Assembly: GCA_022539475.1 (NCBI GenBank)
Contig: VCMS01000184.1
Location: 1-64,000 of the forward strand
Length of the DNA stretch: 64,000 nt
Direction of reading: 5' to 3'
Source of the DNA: Gracilaria domingensis
Taxonomy: Eukaryota > Rhodophyta > Florideophyceae > Gracilariales > Gracilariaceae
The notes beneath the pieces are model-generated. The model did not search any database and was not told the origin of the DNA. It was given only the letters and a program-made list of their open reading frames with translations. The position numbers and the translations under genes were made by a program. Positions 8,421 to 19,317 of this stretch are shown one piece after another; within the stretch, counting starts at the first letter, position 1, and each line of letters opens with the position of its first letter.

Positions 8421-11400
8421 GGCTGTACAACATCAACGTGCTCAGTTGGTCCTTCATCTGAATCATGATAGAATCGATTGATGTAGAATCGGTGTTGAAA
8501 CCATTGAAGTGGAGGACAAAAAGGTGGAGCAGGGTAGTTTGATCGAACAACATGGACAGTTCCCTGTAGTGCAGAAGCCGGAACCATCCCGTACCAAGGA
8601 GTTAACTCTACGATAGTCTCCGCTTTGGAATGACGAGGGAACGGAAGAGTGTGGTTCTTTTCATCGTTTGTAGCGCACCGTAAAGATATGCATTTCAATA
8701 TGTGGTCGATGTTTGTTGCTGGGGGTAAAACCTCGAAATACCGGACGAATGCCACCTCTGGTGCGGTAAGTGCAGAATCAAGGAGAGATATTCGAATCAG
8801 AGCGACTACCTGGGCAACCCAAGTCTCTGAATCTTCTCCGCTTACCAATACAGTGGAAAACTTTGGCTTTCTACTGGGACCAAATGCTGGAGAAGCGAAG
8901 ACACGTTGGATGAAGGGGTATTTGGGTCGTCCCAGCTTAAGTGCCTTAGAAGACAAATCGAAGTGTTCAAGAGTCGGAACGAAACCGCCTTTCACGAGGG
9001 CCGAATTCACCAGAGTTATCCTTGTCTTTTCTGGGAAGTATGTAATAGAGTGCTCATCCAGTGTTTCTTTCACGAGACTGAGGAAAGGAGGAAGGGCCTG
9101 TTCACCAATTTGGTCAAGAATCGACCTTGTGTCCGTACTTGAGAACATCTCTCTAACAGCAGTCCATGTTTTTGAACTGGACATACTTGAAACACAATGT
9201 TGAAGAGCTCGTAAAGTGAAAGAACGCCCTCTTATTGCAAACCGAGGAAGCTGTGTGGAAGTCCCTGGTAAACCTGGATTACGCTGGTAAGGAGTATTGC
9301 CATTCCATTGCTTTCTAACATGTCCGTGCTCAATGGAGCGAATAGTCTCCTCCACAGCCGTTGCTGTTCTTCTGGACGTCTTTTTGTAGTGTCTCTTAAA
9401 TACCAGGTGTGCATGTTCGTATATGCCTGCGTCGTAGTACTTGATACTTCCCAGGCGGCGAATATCGTCCACTAGATGATCGAGAAGATGAAACTTCAGA
9501 GTTCCCAGTCTGGAGGGATGAAAATCCGCCAGAGTCTTTGTTGCGGAACGCTTGAAGGCTTCAATCTCCGAACTAAGACACAGGAGAGAGCTTTCAGTCC
9601 AATACGGGTCACGATTGTATCTGAATAAGGTCGAAAGCAAGTCCGAGTACTGAGAGAAAACGGTTGTGATTGGGGCAACGTCCAGTTCTCCACAGCATAT
9701 GTCAAAGAATGCTCCTATGAAGGGGAAGACCATGTCAAGTGCTTTGTAGTTTTTGGCCTCCACCATTCCACGGAGACCGTCTTTCGTGAAGATACCATTC
9801 AAAGATTTGCCTTTCTCCTGCGTGGAGAAATCGATATGTAAACCTTTGGCAGGAGAATCGCGTTCTATGGCAGCTAGAATTGCGTTTGCATGGTTCAAGA
9901 GTTGGGTGCGTATCGTTCGAAATGAACGCGATGCAGATGTTCCTATTGTAGTGCACAGGGTGTCTGACTGCAGTCTCTCGATTGTGGCCGTTTTTATCAG
10001 CTTTGAGATACCGAGATGCAAGTTTTGTAATGTTTTGAATGAGAACAGACTGTATGGAGACAATCCCGGGATCATTCCAAGGCTTACGGAAGTTTCGAGG
10101 AACGAAGGAATGAGAGATATGGAATTTGAACGCATCAGAGTATCCGCTTGAGATCTCCTCTCCCTCGCACGACGTGGACGTCTTTCCGCCTCGTATTTTT
10201 GTGCATGTTGCAAGATAGCTGTGTATGTCTTTTGGATGCTTTTCGTGTGCTTTTGAGAACATCCGTTGAATGAGGTGGGAATAGGACTGCATAAAGATGA
10301 GCGAGGGGCTTTGCATCTATGACACGGGCTTTCCGTTTTGGTCCCATGAAGAATGGACAGAATGTCCTTAGCCTCAGGAATATCCGCACAATAACTTGCA
10401 AGCAGAGGATGGCACACTCCACTTAGTTTGTCTTCGCCGATGAACTGAAAACCTTTCTGCGTGAGATTTAGAATGGGCTCCAGGACTTGACGAAGAGATT
10501 CTTGAAGGATTTGCATCCTGGACTGGCGTAGAGACTTGCTAGAAACGAATGGCATTGCGTCTGCTTCAGATGCGGAAACCTCGATCAGTGTAGTAGGGAA
10601 GTATGCCACTACTGTGAGGTCATCACGGATGCACTTACGGCGAAGCTCGTCGGAGAAGTTGAGAAATATGAGGTGAAGAGGATAGGCGGTAACCGATGTT
10701 TGCTTTAGAGTTGTTGAAGACTTATCGGTGTATACCTGCAGAAGACCTACGAAAGATTCACTGTAACTTATTTCTTGGGAGTACCACACTATTCTACTAT
10801 CCAAAAAGCCCATAACCATTTCCTTAAGTTTTGAGGTGGCGTCTATTGCGAGAGAGCCGGACATGGGGTGAGATATTTTCGTGGAGTTGGTCTGTGGTAT
10901 AGGGTGGAAGAATGTGTTTTCGTTGTTAGCCAAGTGGAGCTGTTTCACAAGTGTCTGAACGGGGTCTCTCGTGTAGAGGGTGGCGCTGAACTTACATCCT
11001 TCTGGCGAGACAGTTCTGCGATTGAAACCGTCCTTTGAGGCGTATCGTTCGAAAATGGCGTTCTTCAGTTCTGTACAGCGCTTGGAACTTGTTATGGTCT
11101 CGTTGAATCGCTTTTTCGAGAATCGCGGGTCCCGAAGTAGCCCAATTAGCTCGTCTGCCTCACGATGACCAAGGTTGGAAGCTACTGAAGCCAGACAAAC
11201 CGTGAGATAATCCATATGCAAATCACCGAGGGCCTCCTCAGAAGGCACTGGGCCGGAACTGCTTCCGTATTCTCGCTCTAATGACGCGGGATCCGGGGAA
11301 GGAGAAACACAATGCGAAGTGTCCGGAATGGGAGGGGCGCACGGAATGGGGTCGACGATGTCCTCGGACACCGGAGGCTCGGGAAGGCGACAAGGGGCAG

Positions 11401-11692
11401 TGACCGTTTCGGAAGATGCGGGCGCGGGCGCGGAAAGCTTGAGACGCTTGCTTCTCCGAATGGGCTGCCTATTTTCGTCTTCCAGCGCTGCTTTCAGACG
11501 AAAAAGGCAATGGTTGACATGCTGTTGAAGAGATAAGACTCCTCGGCGAGTAACGAAGGGGCACCCACGCTTCTTATGTGTACAGTAGTAGACCATGGGA
11601 AGAAGAAATGAACGAGAAACGAAGACAAAGACTGCAAGGGAAGGTCGTCCGAAGGGAGAAGGAGGTCGAGCGACAGTCAATATCGACGTCAT
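8417..11692 (-). CDS. Plavaka-like (CMC-type) DNA transposase
   Basis: This is a 1091-codon uninterrupted frame. ATG at 11692 is the first start, but the in-frame ATG at 11596 (residue 33) sits right before the zinc finger and may be the real one. It has an N-terminal C2HC-like finger (Cys37, Cys44, His58, Cys62). A central block contains SVTAYPLHLIFLNFSDELRR, VVAYFPT, GVCHPLLASYCADIPEAKDI and SPCHRCKAP. This matches the Plavaka transposase order: AYPvY..lGNI...R, L.gY.P, C.P.la.Y.aD.PE, CP.C. A later block has LKFHLLDHLVDDIRRLG, YEHAHLVFKRHYKKTSRR, like the K-H-L..H...IR..G...E..H..K..Y..T..R block of that family. By family knowledge it would cut and join the element ends. It is the only intact large gene in the complex and converges on the accessory gene with overlapping stops. 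Confidence 0.75.
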   Translation of the reverse strand: MTSILTVARPPSPFGRPSLAVFVFVSRSFLLPMVYYCTHKKRGCPFVTRRGVLSLQQHVNHCLFRLKAALEDENRQPIRRSKRLKLSAPAPASSETVTAPCRLPEPPVSEDIVDPIPCAPPIPDTSHCVSPSPDPASLEREYGSSSGPVPSEEALGDLHMDYLTVCLASVASNLGHREADELIGLLRDPRFSKKRFNETITSSKRCTELKNAIFERYASKDGFNRRTVSPEGCKFSATLYTRDPVQTLVKQLHLANNENTFFHPIPQTNSTKISHPMSGSLAIDATSKLKEMVMGFLDSRIVWYSQEISYSESFVGLLQVYTDKSSTTLKQTSVTAYPLHLIFLNFSDELRRKCIRDDLTVVAYFPTTLIEVSASEADAMPFVSSKSLRQSRMQILQESLRQVLEPILNLTQKGFQFIGEDKLSGVCHPLLASYCADIPEAKDILSILHGTKTESPCHRCKAPRSSLCSPIPTSFNGCSQKHTKSIQKTYTAILQHAQKYEAERRPRRARERRSQADTLMRSNSISLIPSFLETSVSLGMIPGLSPYSLFSFKTLQNLHLGISKLIKTATIERLQSDTLCTTIGTSASRSFRTIRTQLLNHANAILAAIERDSPAKGLHIDFSTQEKGKSLNGIFTKDGLRGMVEAKNYKALDMVFPFIGAFFDICCGELDVAPITTVFSQYSDLLSTLFRYNRDPYWTESSLLCLSSEIEAFKRSATKTLADFHPSRLGTLKFHLLDHLVDDIRRLGSIKYYDAGIYEHAHLVFKRHYKKTSRRTATAVEETIRSIEHGHVRKQWNGNTPYQRNPGLPGTSTQLPRFAIRGRSFTLRALQHCVSSMSSSKTWTAVREMFSSTDTRSILDQIGEQALPPFLSLVKETLDEHSITYFPEKTRITLVNSALVKGGFVPTLEHFDLSSKALKLGRPKYPFIQRVFASPAFGPSRKPKFSTVLVSGEDSETWVAQVVALIRISLLDSALTAPEVAFVRYFEVLPPATNIDHILKCISLRCATNDEKNHTLPFPRHSKAETIVELTPWYGMVPASALQGTVHVVRSNYPAPPFCPPLQWFQHRFYINRFYHDSDEGPTEHVDVVQP

Positions 11693-12255
11693 GCTCAGAA
11701 CGGAGAATATATTTTGAGTTTAAATCACGTGCTTTCGTTCAAAAAGGAACGTAGGTACACGTCGACCTCAACACAAGGGTGTACTTCTCGTATTATCTAC
11801 CACTGGTTATAAACCTGTGGTTTCGCAACGTTGTACGCTGTACACCTGTCCAATCTCGCACAGAAAAATAAATCTCTTCCCTCCACCGCCGCCGCCGCGC
11901 CTCCGGCGTCCGACCTACCGTTACCGTCGCGCGTTCTCCCTCGCCGGAGTAGAACGCGAAGATGTGGATGGCACGGATCACGAGCGGCGCTCCGTCGTAC
12001 CTTTCTCCGCCCTCGCACTCGCTACAAAGTAGAGTGCGGGGAAGAGAATGAGGTACGCTTCATGTCCGCCTAATGGACGCCTCCATAAAGCGGACATCAT
12101 CCGCATCCGTAATTCCGTGCAGTCTTTCCGTGCAGTCTTTTCGTACGTGCTTCCATATCCTTCTACGTATCTTTGTTCTAAATTAAGCAATCCTCACCAC
12201 GTCTCTTCGCGCTCTGCGACATGTAAACGGCAGAAAAAGGCTTTGGGTTACTTTT
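11693..12255. other. Upstream region of the transposase, no gene seen
   Basis: The sequence upstream of the transposase ATG includes a TTTAAATCACGTG segment that could hold its promoter. I found no copy of the 1090/2536 leader here and no clear terminal inverted repeat marking the element's end. The short open frames overlap one another on both strands and look spurious. Confidence 0.4.
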
Positions 12256-12396
12256 GCGAGTTACTAGGTCCCTCGACGTTTCTAGCGCAACGTTTCTATT
12301 TTGCTCTATCAATGGTACGTTCCATCGCATTTCAAATGTATCCAACGGAGCATTGACTAACTTATGGATACTTTCTGCTTACGTATACAGGTAAAC
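12256..12396 (+). repeat. Intron-bearing module, direct repeat copy 1
   Basis: About 140 bp beginning GCGAGTTACTAGGTCCCTCG recurs 375 bp downstream. Both copies contain a complete-looking short intron: GTACGT donor (12315), TGACTAAC branch site (12354-12361), a pyrimidine-rich stretch and TATACAG acceptor (12390), 76 nt in all. The upstream exon part reads CELLGPSTF..AQRF in the same frame in both copies. The function is unknown. Confidence 0.55.
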
Positions 12397-12630
12397 GACC
12401 AATTTCATTTCGTCTCTCAAGATCGATCTCTGGCTGTTCGGGATAGGCGATTCTGGTACTTGGTTGGGACATAGGCTGCTCTCTCGTTTATCGCATCTTG
12501 CGGTATGTTTGCTGCATGGGCATTCTTGGTGTCCTTGCTTGTGAGTTCTCGCTTCGACACCTTTCGCGCTTTACGATGATATGGTGGGCTGGTAATCTAA
12601 CCGATCCCTTTCCTGCTTCTTCTTCCGTTT

Positions 12631-12774
12631 GCGAGTTACTAGGTCCCTCGACTTTTATAGCGCAACGTTTCTGTTTTGTTTTATCAATGGTACGTTCCAT
12701 CGCATTTCAAATGTATCTAACGGATCATTGACTAACTTATGGATACTTTCTTCTTGCGTATACAGGTAAATGAC
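12631..12774 (+). repeat. Intron-bearing module, direct repeat copy 2
   Basis: This is the second copy of the module at 12256. Its putative 76-nt intron lies at 12690-12765, and donor, branch site and acceptor are all preserved despite scattered substitutions. It lies about 50 bp upstream of a cluster of three hairpins. Confidence 0.55.
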
Positions 12775-12820
12775 TTTTGATGCGTACGTAGCTCACGAGT
12801 AGCAGGTGCAGGTTCCTAAA

Positions 12821-12990
12821 GTAGGGAACCATGCATCTGGGCATGGTTCCCTACATGAGAAACGGAGAGGATGAGGCGCTTCGCGCCTCATCCTCTCGGA
12901 GTGCGTATTTGTTTTACCGATACAGCACTATGGTGGAGGTGCAGTCTGCGGCATCTGCCGCAGATTGCGCCTACACCCGCTCCATCATGG
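12821..12990. ncRNA. Three consecutive strong hairpins, candidate structured RNA
   Basis: Hairpin 1: arms 12821-12834 and 12841-12854, 14 bp perfect, 6-nt loop. Hairpin 2: arms 12865-12879 and 12883-12897, 15 bp perfect, 3-nt loop. Hairpin 3: inner arms 12945-12952 and 12957-12964 perfect, extending with wobbles and a bulge to about 12931-12987. They sit back to back downstream of the duplicated intron module. They could be a processed structured RNA, a terminator-like 3' end or a miniature fold-back element. Sequence alone does not decide. Confidence 0.4.
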
Positions 12991-13094
12991 GGAAATGGTA
13001 CATGTAATATAGCGAAGTAGTGGTTAGCAAAAGCGGTCGATAGAAGAATAGATACGAATAAAACGGTATGATTTCAAAATGGGCATCATCTGTA

Positions 13095-14298
13095 CTAGCA
13101 CCAGTATTCCATGCGTTGCAGGGTATCATTCCGCAGAAGGTATCGTGTAATGTGCACCTTAATGGAAACTGAACCTAGACTTCGCGAAATACCGTTCAGG
13201 TAGCCCTCGATTAAAGAACTAGCATGAGTGGAAAACCCACCAGTATTTACTGCACAACGATTCTGGACGACCCAAGCAATTATCTCCAAATTTTGAAATA
13301 ATTGATCTCGATATTTTTTCAAAAGATTTACTGGACGACCCTTGCCAATTTCTGGACGACCCTCGCCAAAAACTAGCATCTGCAAGAGACAGACGGAGTC
13401 GGGAAAGAATTCGCATTTCTTGAACTTCAAGGTAACACCGGCGTTACGCAGAACCTGCATCACTTTCCTCACATGAGACATATGTTCATGCATACTGTTG
13501 GAAAATACGGCAATGTCGTCCAAGTACACAAGACAAGTCTCCCACTTGAGTTTGGCCAGCAGAATATCAATCGCGCGCTGAAACGTAGCAGAAGAATTCG
13601 TTAGCCTGAAGGGCATCCATTTGAAACGGTTCAGTCCTTGATGAAACACAAATGCGGTCTTTTCGCGATCTTCTTTTCGAATTGGAACTTACCAGTAACC
13701 CCAATTCCCAGCGAAAACTCATGCAATCAAATTTAATTCGAATGTCATAGGATTTTCATTTCTTGTTCGGTCAATTTTCATTCTGCCAGGTGGTGTGTAA
13801 TTATGTCTTCGTTGCATCGAAATCTACTTAGACTCCATTGAAAGCAGTTTTTCTAAAACTTTCGATCCATTGAAGATGCCTTGAGCATTGAAAAAAATAT
13901 GCTTAGATACAGAAAAGCAAATGAATATTCAAAGACGGAAAGTTTTCCCTGGGATTGGCGTCTAGGGCGGTGAATACTCTGGCCCTTTTCATCGAGTCGA
14001 TGTACTAATCCATCCGTGGAACAGAACACACGTCCTTGACGGTAACGGCGTTGAGTCGCCTGTAATCGATGCAAAAACGCCACGATCCATCCGACTTCGG
14101 AACAAGTACGACGGGCGATGCACATGACGACTGAGCTGTGTCAATTATGTCGACACGTAGCATCTTCTCGACTTGAGACTTTTCTTCTTTCCGCGCTTTC
14201 GGACCTGCCCGATACGGATGTTGCGCAATAGTGCGAGTATCTGGCAGCAGATCACTACAATGCTCCGTGATTCCAATTGTTCCAGGAGACCGGCTCAC
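13095..14298 (-). pseudogene. Ty3/gypsy reverse transcriptase fragments
   Basis: The upstream fragment (14298-14005) contains ASPVVLVPKSDGSWRFCIDYRRLNAVT. The downstream fragment (13649-13095) contains MPFRLTNSSATFQRAID and the catalytic box CLVYLDDIAVFS. The segment between them is frameshifted and rearranged: at 13850-14000 the fragment is open in another frame. The palm motifs are recognisable, but the gene is dead and its 3' part, with RNase H and integrase, is missing. Confidence 0.8.
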
Positions 14299-14561
14299 AT
14301 AGAAGTAAATTCTCTGAGCATGTGTCGCAAATTCTCGCGATGGGACGCTGGGATATGGTCCAGATTCAACTTCTCCAATTCCTCAACAGGATTTCTCTGT
14401 TCTGTGCCATGGGGCATCGTTGATTTAACGGGAGTGAACGGTCGTTTGTGACCCGAATTAACTAGGTTCACCTCTTCAGTAGCAACTGCTTCCGGTAGGG
14501 CGGAGTTTCCATTTCTGGAGAAATTCAACAAAACGGAGTCTCCGGAACGCATCTCCCTCTA

Positions 14562-15341
14562 CTAAGCTTCAGGCACGCCGAGAGCCTCGGTCGTTGGGAT
14601 TCTCGTCTGTACGAGCGCCTTGGGATGCGGCAGGACCGAACCCAGTACCTGGTGTTTGACTAGCCACTGAGTGGTTTTGCAAAAGTTGGCAACCAGCACC
14701 TTGAAAGGTCGATCGGGCTGGATAGAAACAACACCATTAGCTAAAGCGAGCTGTCGCTGATCGTATAACGATGAAGACGGTTGAACTAGTCGAATTTCAT
14801 GTTTTTCGGAGATGCACTGCACCCACACCTGGGATTTTGGCGGGATTGAAACGGATTTCGCTATGCGAAGCTTTTTTGATTTCGGATCCACATTTGGGAC
14901 CTTCTGAGCCACAGGTAATGGAACGCGCTTCCGGATTGCGCGCTTCAATGGCTTCCGAACAATCGGAATGGTTGTACCGTCTTCCGTTTCCACGGTTTTC
15001 GCCCTTGGGCGTATCGCTTCGACAAAGCGGTCGCAAAAATCACAACCGAGTATAACCGGTGCAGCGAGTGAATCGCAGACAACAAATTAAAGTTTCACCA
15101 CGTAGGTGCTAAGTCTCACTGTGAGAGTTAAGTAACCAACAGTTCGCAACGAGTTGTTGTTCGCGTCAGCGATATCCAAGCCTGGACCATAGCAAACGAA
15201 CTCCCGAAGTGCCGGGGGCACTAACGAAGAGTGAATGAGACTGGGCCCAGCGCCCGTGTCTAACACAGACAGTTGAAGAACCATAAACTGCTGTAATAGG
15301 CCGAGGTCGTCATGAACCTTATAAGTCCTCGCGGCCATCAC
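14562..15341 (-). pseudogene. Ty3/gypsy protease region
   Basis: The aspartic protease signature LSVLDTGAGPSLI is read at about 15270, with the following hydrophobic strand (TVGYLTLTVRL). A second open frame at 14993-14562 carries the protease-to-RT linker. The active-site D-T-G triad is intact, but frames change between 15087 and 14993. In the parent element it would have cleaved the Gag-Pol polyprotein. Confidence 0.6.
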
Positions 15342-15774
15342 AAGGACTCTATCCGGGTTACGGAAACTTCAGAACCGTACCCACGGACGACGGAGAACCA
15401 TTAGAAGCTCTGAGTCCACGTCAGATTGAGCCATCTTCCTCGTAAGGATCATCCTCTTAAAGAAAGGGACCTGGAAGCGAAGCGGCGGCGCCTCAGGCGT
15501 CTCCAACTTTGGCTCAGAAGACGCCCCTCTCGCAGGGGGAACTCTCAAGTTTTGTTTTTCTGGGCGGGGTTGGCCGGTGACGGCAAACTCTTTCCAGAGT
15601 GGGAAACAGGATTCCCTGGTTCCGGGTTGGTCACAGCTACCTGTTTAGCCTGGTTTCGAGGTTCCTCAGTTCGAACGTTCTGTCTTGTAGCAGGATTGCC
15701 AAACTTGGCCCTTTGCTCTTCATAATTCTTACTCGGAACACGAGCACGATCAGCTAGTGAAAAGGGCTCTCATA

Positions 15775-17647
15775 CTACCCGATAATTTTCGGTAACTCCC
15801 GAGCGTGTAACATGCACATAGGTGCAATATGACCGGGTTGGTAACAAATATGACAGATGGTAGTTACCGACTTACCGAAAGATCGATTACCATCTGGCTG
15901 TCGTTGCGGTTGCGCATTCACCCATCCTGGGCGTGAGAAACGGCTGCCGTTGGTCGCGTAAGCGAGTGGAGCGGCCTGTACCCGTGTTCCTCCCATATAG
16001 AGTGCGGGGTCACCTTCCGAGATCGGAGTCGATGACGACGGAATGTCAGAAGACCCGTACGAATCGGGAGCACTTCCAACGAAGTGGATGTTATCCAGAT
16101 CCGGGTTCACGGAGTTTCCACGTCCAAGGAAAGAGATGGGGATGACTCGTTGACGAGCAACGCCCTTGAGCGACGGGGTTTCGGCGGGCGCCAAGCACGG
16201 AGGACTTTGCCTTCAGATTGGGCATACTGGACCAATTCCAGATACGTAATCCTACGTCTCTCTTTGCGATATCGCGCCACCAAAGCCTTCATAGAAGGAT
16301 CCAACCCATCCACGAACATCGTGCATCTCTCCTGAGCGAAGTACACATTTCCACAGCGATGAAACGTTTTATTCAACCGAGTTGAGTAAACCGTTTCGGT
16401 CTCTTCAGTGTTCTGTTTCGTATCTCGTAGAGCAAGCGGCGCGTTGTGAATCGCGCTTCCTGTTGCATAGGAACTCAGGGGATATTGGACCGCTTCCGGT
16501 CAACAGCTGACAGCTCTCTCAGATGCACGGGACGACCCTCGGACCGATTTAAATTGATCTTCAGCCATCCCTGACAGAAAATAGGTTAAAGCGAGAAACG
16601 TTTGAGCCTCGTTCATACCGAGAATATCGGCTTTCTGCACAAAGCGGGCTAGAAAGTCCAGTACCAGAATTGGATATTCGCCATCGAATTTCTTTGTAAA
16701 AACGATGTTCGTCGTCTGATGTGGTCCTTCACCTTACCGGTGCTTCGCGAGGTGCGACTTGACGATGAATCGTCGAATCGATAATAAAGATACGACAACA
16801 GCTTCCTGTAGAAGAGATTCGTTGGTTTCAACTCCTTGAGTCCAAGATGACGTCTACCTTTTTCGCGAGAGCGAATCACTACTTGAGTGGCATATGTCGC
16901 CTTCGACTTCGTTCCGCGAGATCTACTCCCATACCGTTCTCGGTCGTCTTCACTGTCCGATGCGCTGGATGAAGTAGACTTCGCAGAGCGAACGCTAGAA
17001 TTGGAACTAGACGAATCCGAGTCGAAACGGAGTTCTTTTTTGGATCGTCGGTTTTCGTGGGACGGGGACTGGCCTGCCGAGCGCTTAGAAGCTTCTTCCT
17101 TGACATTCTTGGCATCAGTTGCGTTATCCATCCGATTGATCTTTTCTAGAGTAGACAACTGGGTAGTGCATCGGTCGATTTCGGCTCGATGCTTCTGCAT
17201 AGAGAAATGGTAAGCTTGAACAAAAGCGGCTGGTGCACCCAGACTTTCCAAAATGGAATTCACGTCCTGAGGTAAGACACGAATGTCATTGGTCGGATCT
17301 CCAATTTCAGCTTGGTAAAGCTTCCGTCTGAGATACTGCAGATCCTCGAACAACGAGTGTTGCGCGGGCTGACTGACACGCAGTTGAGCTTTGAGGCACG
17401 AGTATTCAGGGGTTTCAACCACATCGTGTGGTCTCTCGGTGGCCGGAGTACCCGTAACGGGCGGAGCTCCTGCCGTAGAAGCGGCCATCGGACCCGACGG
17501 GACTGAAGAAGCCCTCCGGGGTTCCGGGACCTGTTCATTGTCAGGCGAGCTTGCGGATACGGAGGCGCGAGAACGTTGAGGCCTAGGCGGAGGCACACCA
17601 GCATCTCTGGTCACACCGTTTTCAGAGTTCGGCGCAGGTAGCGTCAT
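15775..17647 (-). pseudogene. Ty3/gypsy gag fragments with zinc knuckle
   Basis: Gag starts with ATG at 17647 and is open for 332 codons, with an N-terminal Pro/Ser/Thr-rich part and a Ser-rich, Lys/Arg-rich middle. A displaced fragment (16376-16107) carries capsid-like sequence (MFVDGLDPSMKALVARYRKE). The C-terminal fragment (16194-15775) ends in a CCHC-type knuckle, CHICYQPGHIAPMCML, whose final Cys is shifted by one. It is broken by frameshifts around 16100 and 16400-16650. Confidence 0.7.
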
Positions 17648-17863
17648 ACCGGGCTACGGTGTACCAAGCAGCGGCAAGATCAAATTAACAACGAGAGGTC
17701 TCGATACTCCAAAGAGTAAGTAACGACCGGCAAATAAAACACTCTAGAGAGTCCACTGTTCCACAGTAGCTTCCCAGAAACCAAAAGATCACTAATCGTG
17801 AAACTTCTCGACAAGGAACGAGAACGATGAAAGAATCAACCCGTTCTAGGTCGGGAGACCACT

Positions 17864-18805
17864 TGTAGAGCAAAACCCCATCGATGGGATCGTCTCTCAA
17901 GGCATTTGAGTATTTGCTCTCTAGACGAGGTGAACTCAGTGGTGAGCCCTCCGAACACGATTAACGCGGATGTAAGACCCTCTGTGGTACGGGATATACC
18001 TACGACGTTTGAGGGGTGAACGGGCCTGATCCAGGAGTCCGACGAAAAGTGACGGAGCGGTTTGGAGGAAGGGTACCGTGGAGCAATGTAAGCCCTGGGT
18101 GAAACGGGACACGGAAGGGAAAATCAAGGAGAAATCCTGGGCGGGATGTGCGACAAGCGGCAACAGACCCGGCGACGGGAGACGGGGGTTGTTTATTAAG
18201 CCCAAAAGGCAACAACTCTATAAAGAGACGGAAAAACCAACTGACACAGGTAAGCAGTAATCTGCAGGTAAAGAAAAGTAAAACAATAGTTCGAAGACGG
18301 AAATAAGCCCGAGGGCAACAGCTGTGTAGGTAAGTAGTTCGTGAAGGATCCCGAGGGATGAAACTAGTTCGTACCGTACGCGCTGACCCTCCTGAGGGAG
18401 TTGTGCACTTCGCGCAGGCGAACTTATTTCAGAGCCGAACTCACTGGGAGGTCAACCCTTATATCGTAACCGAGAAATTAGTTAAACTAAATTAAGTAAT
18501 CTAATGCGCACTTAAGCAGGTCCATATACGTGGTGCACGTGAAAACTAGCGGCAGTGGTCAGTAAAATATCCGACAATCATCCCAAAACATGTGTGAACA
18601 TACCCATTCCTACACACGCGTACACGCGACCAGTACTCATCCATGCCACGTCATGGCCGACCCCTCATGGTGCGATACCTCCATACTGCCGACACGCATC
18701 CCATCCGTCGGCCAATACTCATACCTCCCGAGTACCCGGAATAATTCCTACCATGTACTTATGAAAACCATCCCCGTGCATCGGGCGAGCACGTTTTGCT
18801 CTACA
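17864..18805 (-). repeat. 5' LTR of the decayed gypsy element
   Basis: The 942 bp LTR has terminal inverted ends TGTAGAGCAAAAC and GTTTTGCTCTACA. It aligns over its whole length with the solo LTR at 42175-43147 in the opposite orientation. It is inserted in the copia integrase sequence that ends at 18806. Confidence 0.85.
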
Positions 18806-18831
18806 ATAGTATCATGAACCACTAAGCGATC

Positions 18832-19162
18832 TCATCGACATGGGTGCGCATACATTACTATGCACAATTTCAGTAACAGAAGCAGATCTCGCCGGGTTCG
18901 TGTGATGAGGGCATTGCGTTTGCTTTGCCTTCGCGCAAACCTCACATATCTTCTTAGAGAAGGTTGCAGTTCAAAATGCCTGAACGGCATTCGAGCGCAG
19001 AAATGACTTGATACTGCAACGACTAGCGTGTCGGAGTCTTGCATGCCACAATGTTTCATTGACTTCAGATCGTGCTATGTTCACGGATGGTACATCGCGA
19101 ATGAGAAGTCTTCCAGTAATGACAAAGAAGCGTTTGTACCGAACGGCATAAATCTTTGTCAT
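18832..19162 (-). pseudogene. Copia pre-integrase and integrase N-terminus
   Basis: LWHARLRHAS (near 19050) is the GAG-pre-integrase signature with the His residues of the zinc site. About 30 codons further, in a shifted frame, comes C-E-V-C-A-K-A-K, giving the HHCC cysteines, then the start of the catalytic core. The frameshift between the two and the LTR insertion make it non-functional. Confidence 0.7.
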
Positions 19163-19317
19163 CGTTCCTTGGGAACCGAGGCATCCATTGCGATCAAACT
19201 ATGACACATATCCCTTTTCACACAACATTCACACAACGCGGAACAAGACACTAGAGCATTTGAAATTTCTGGAATTAATAAAACATTATCCGGGTGTATG
19301 TCAGGTTCGTGGACGTC

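Larger units (their letters stand above)
13095..17863 (-). mobile_element. Decayed Ty3/gypsy retrotransposon, internal region
   Basis: Read on the minus strand, the element runs from its 5' LTR (17864-18805) through gag, a zinc knuckle, an aspartic protease and a reverse transcriptase, and breaks off inside the reverse transcriptase at about 13095. No 3' LTR is present. Immediately inside the LTR the minus strand reads AG then TGGTCTCCCGACC, a plausible primer-binding site. The order gag-protease-RT and the RT sequence place it in Ty3/gypsy. All frames are interrupted. Confidence 0.8.

Noticed and set aside
8649-11536. Plus-strand frames inside the transposase gene (for example 8649-9203, 9753-10151)
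   Set aside because: They lie fully within the antisense of a strong 1091-codon transposase frame and have no motifs of their own.
12821-12990. CRISPR-like or bacterial terminator reading of the hairpins
   Set aside because: The stems are unrelated to each other, there are no repeats with spacers, and the context is eukaryotic.
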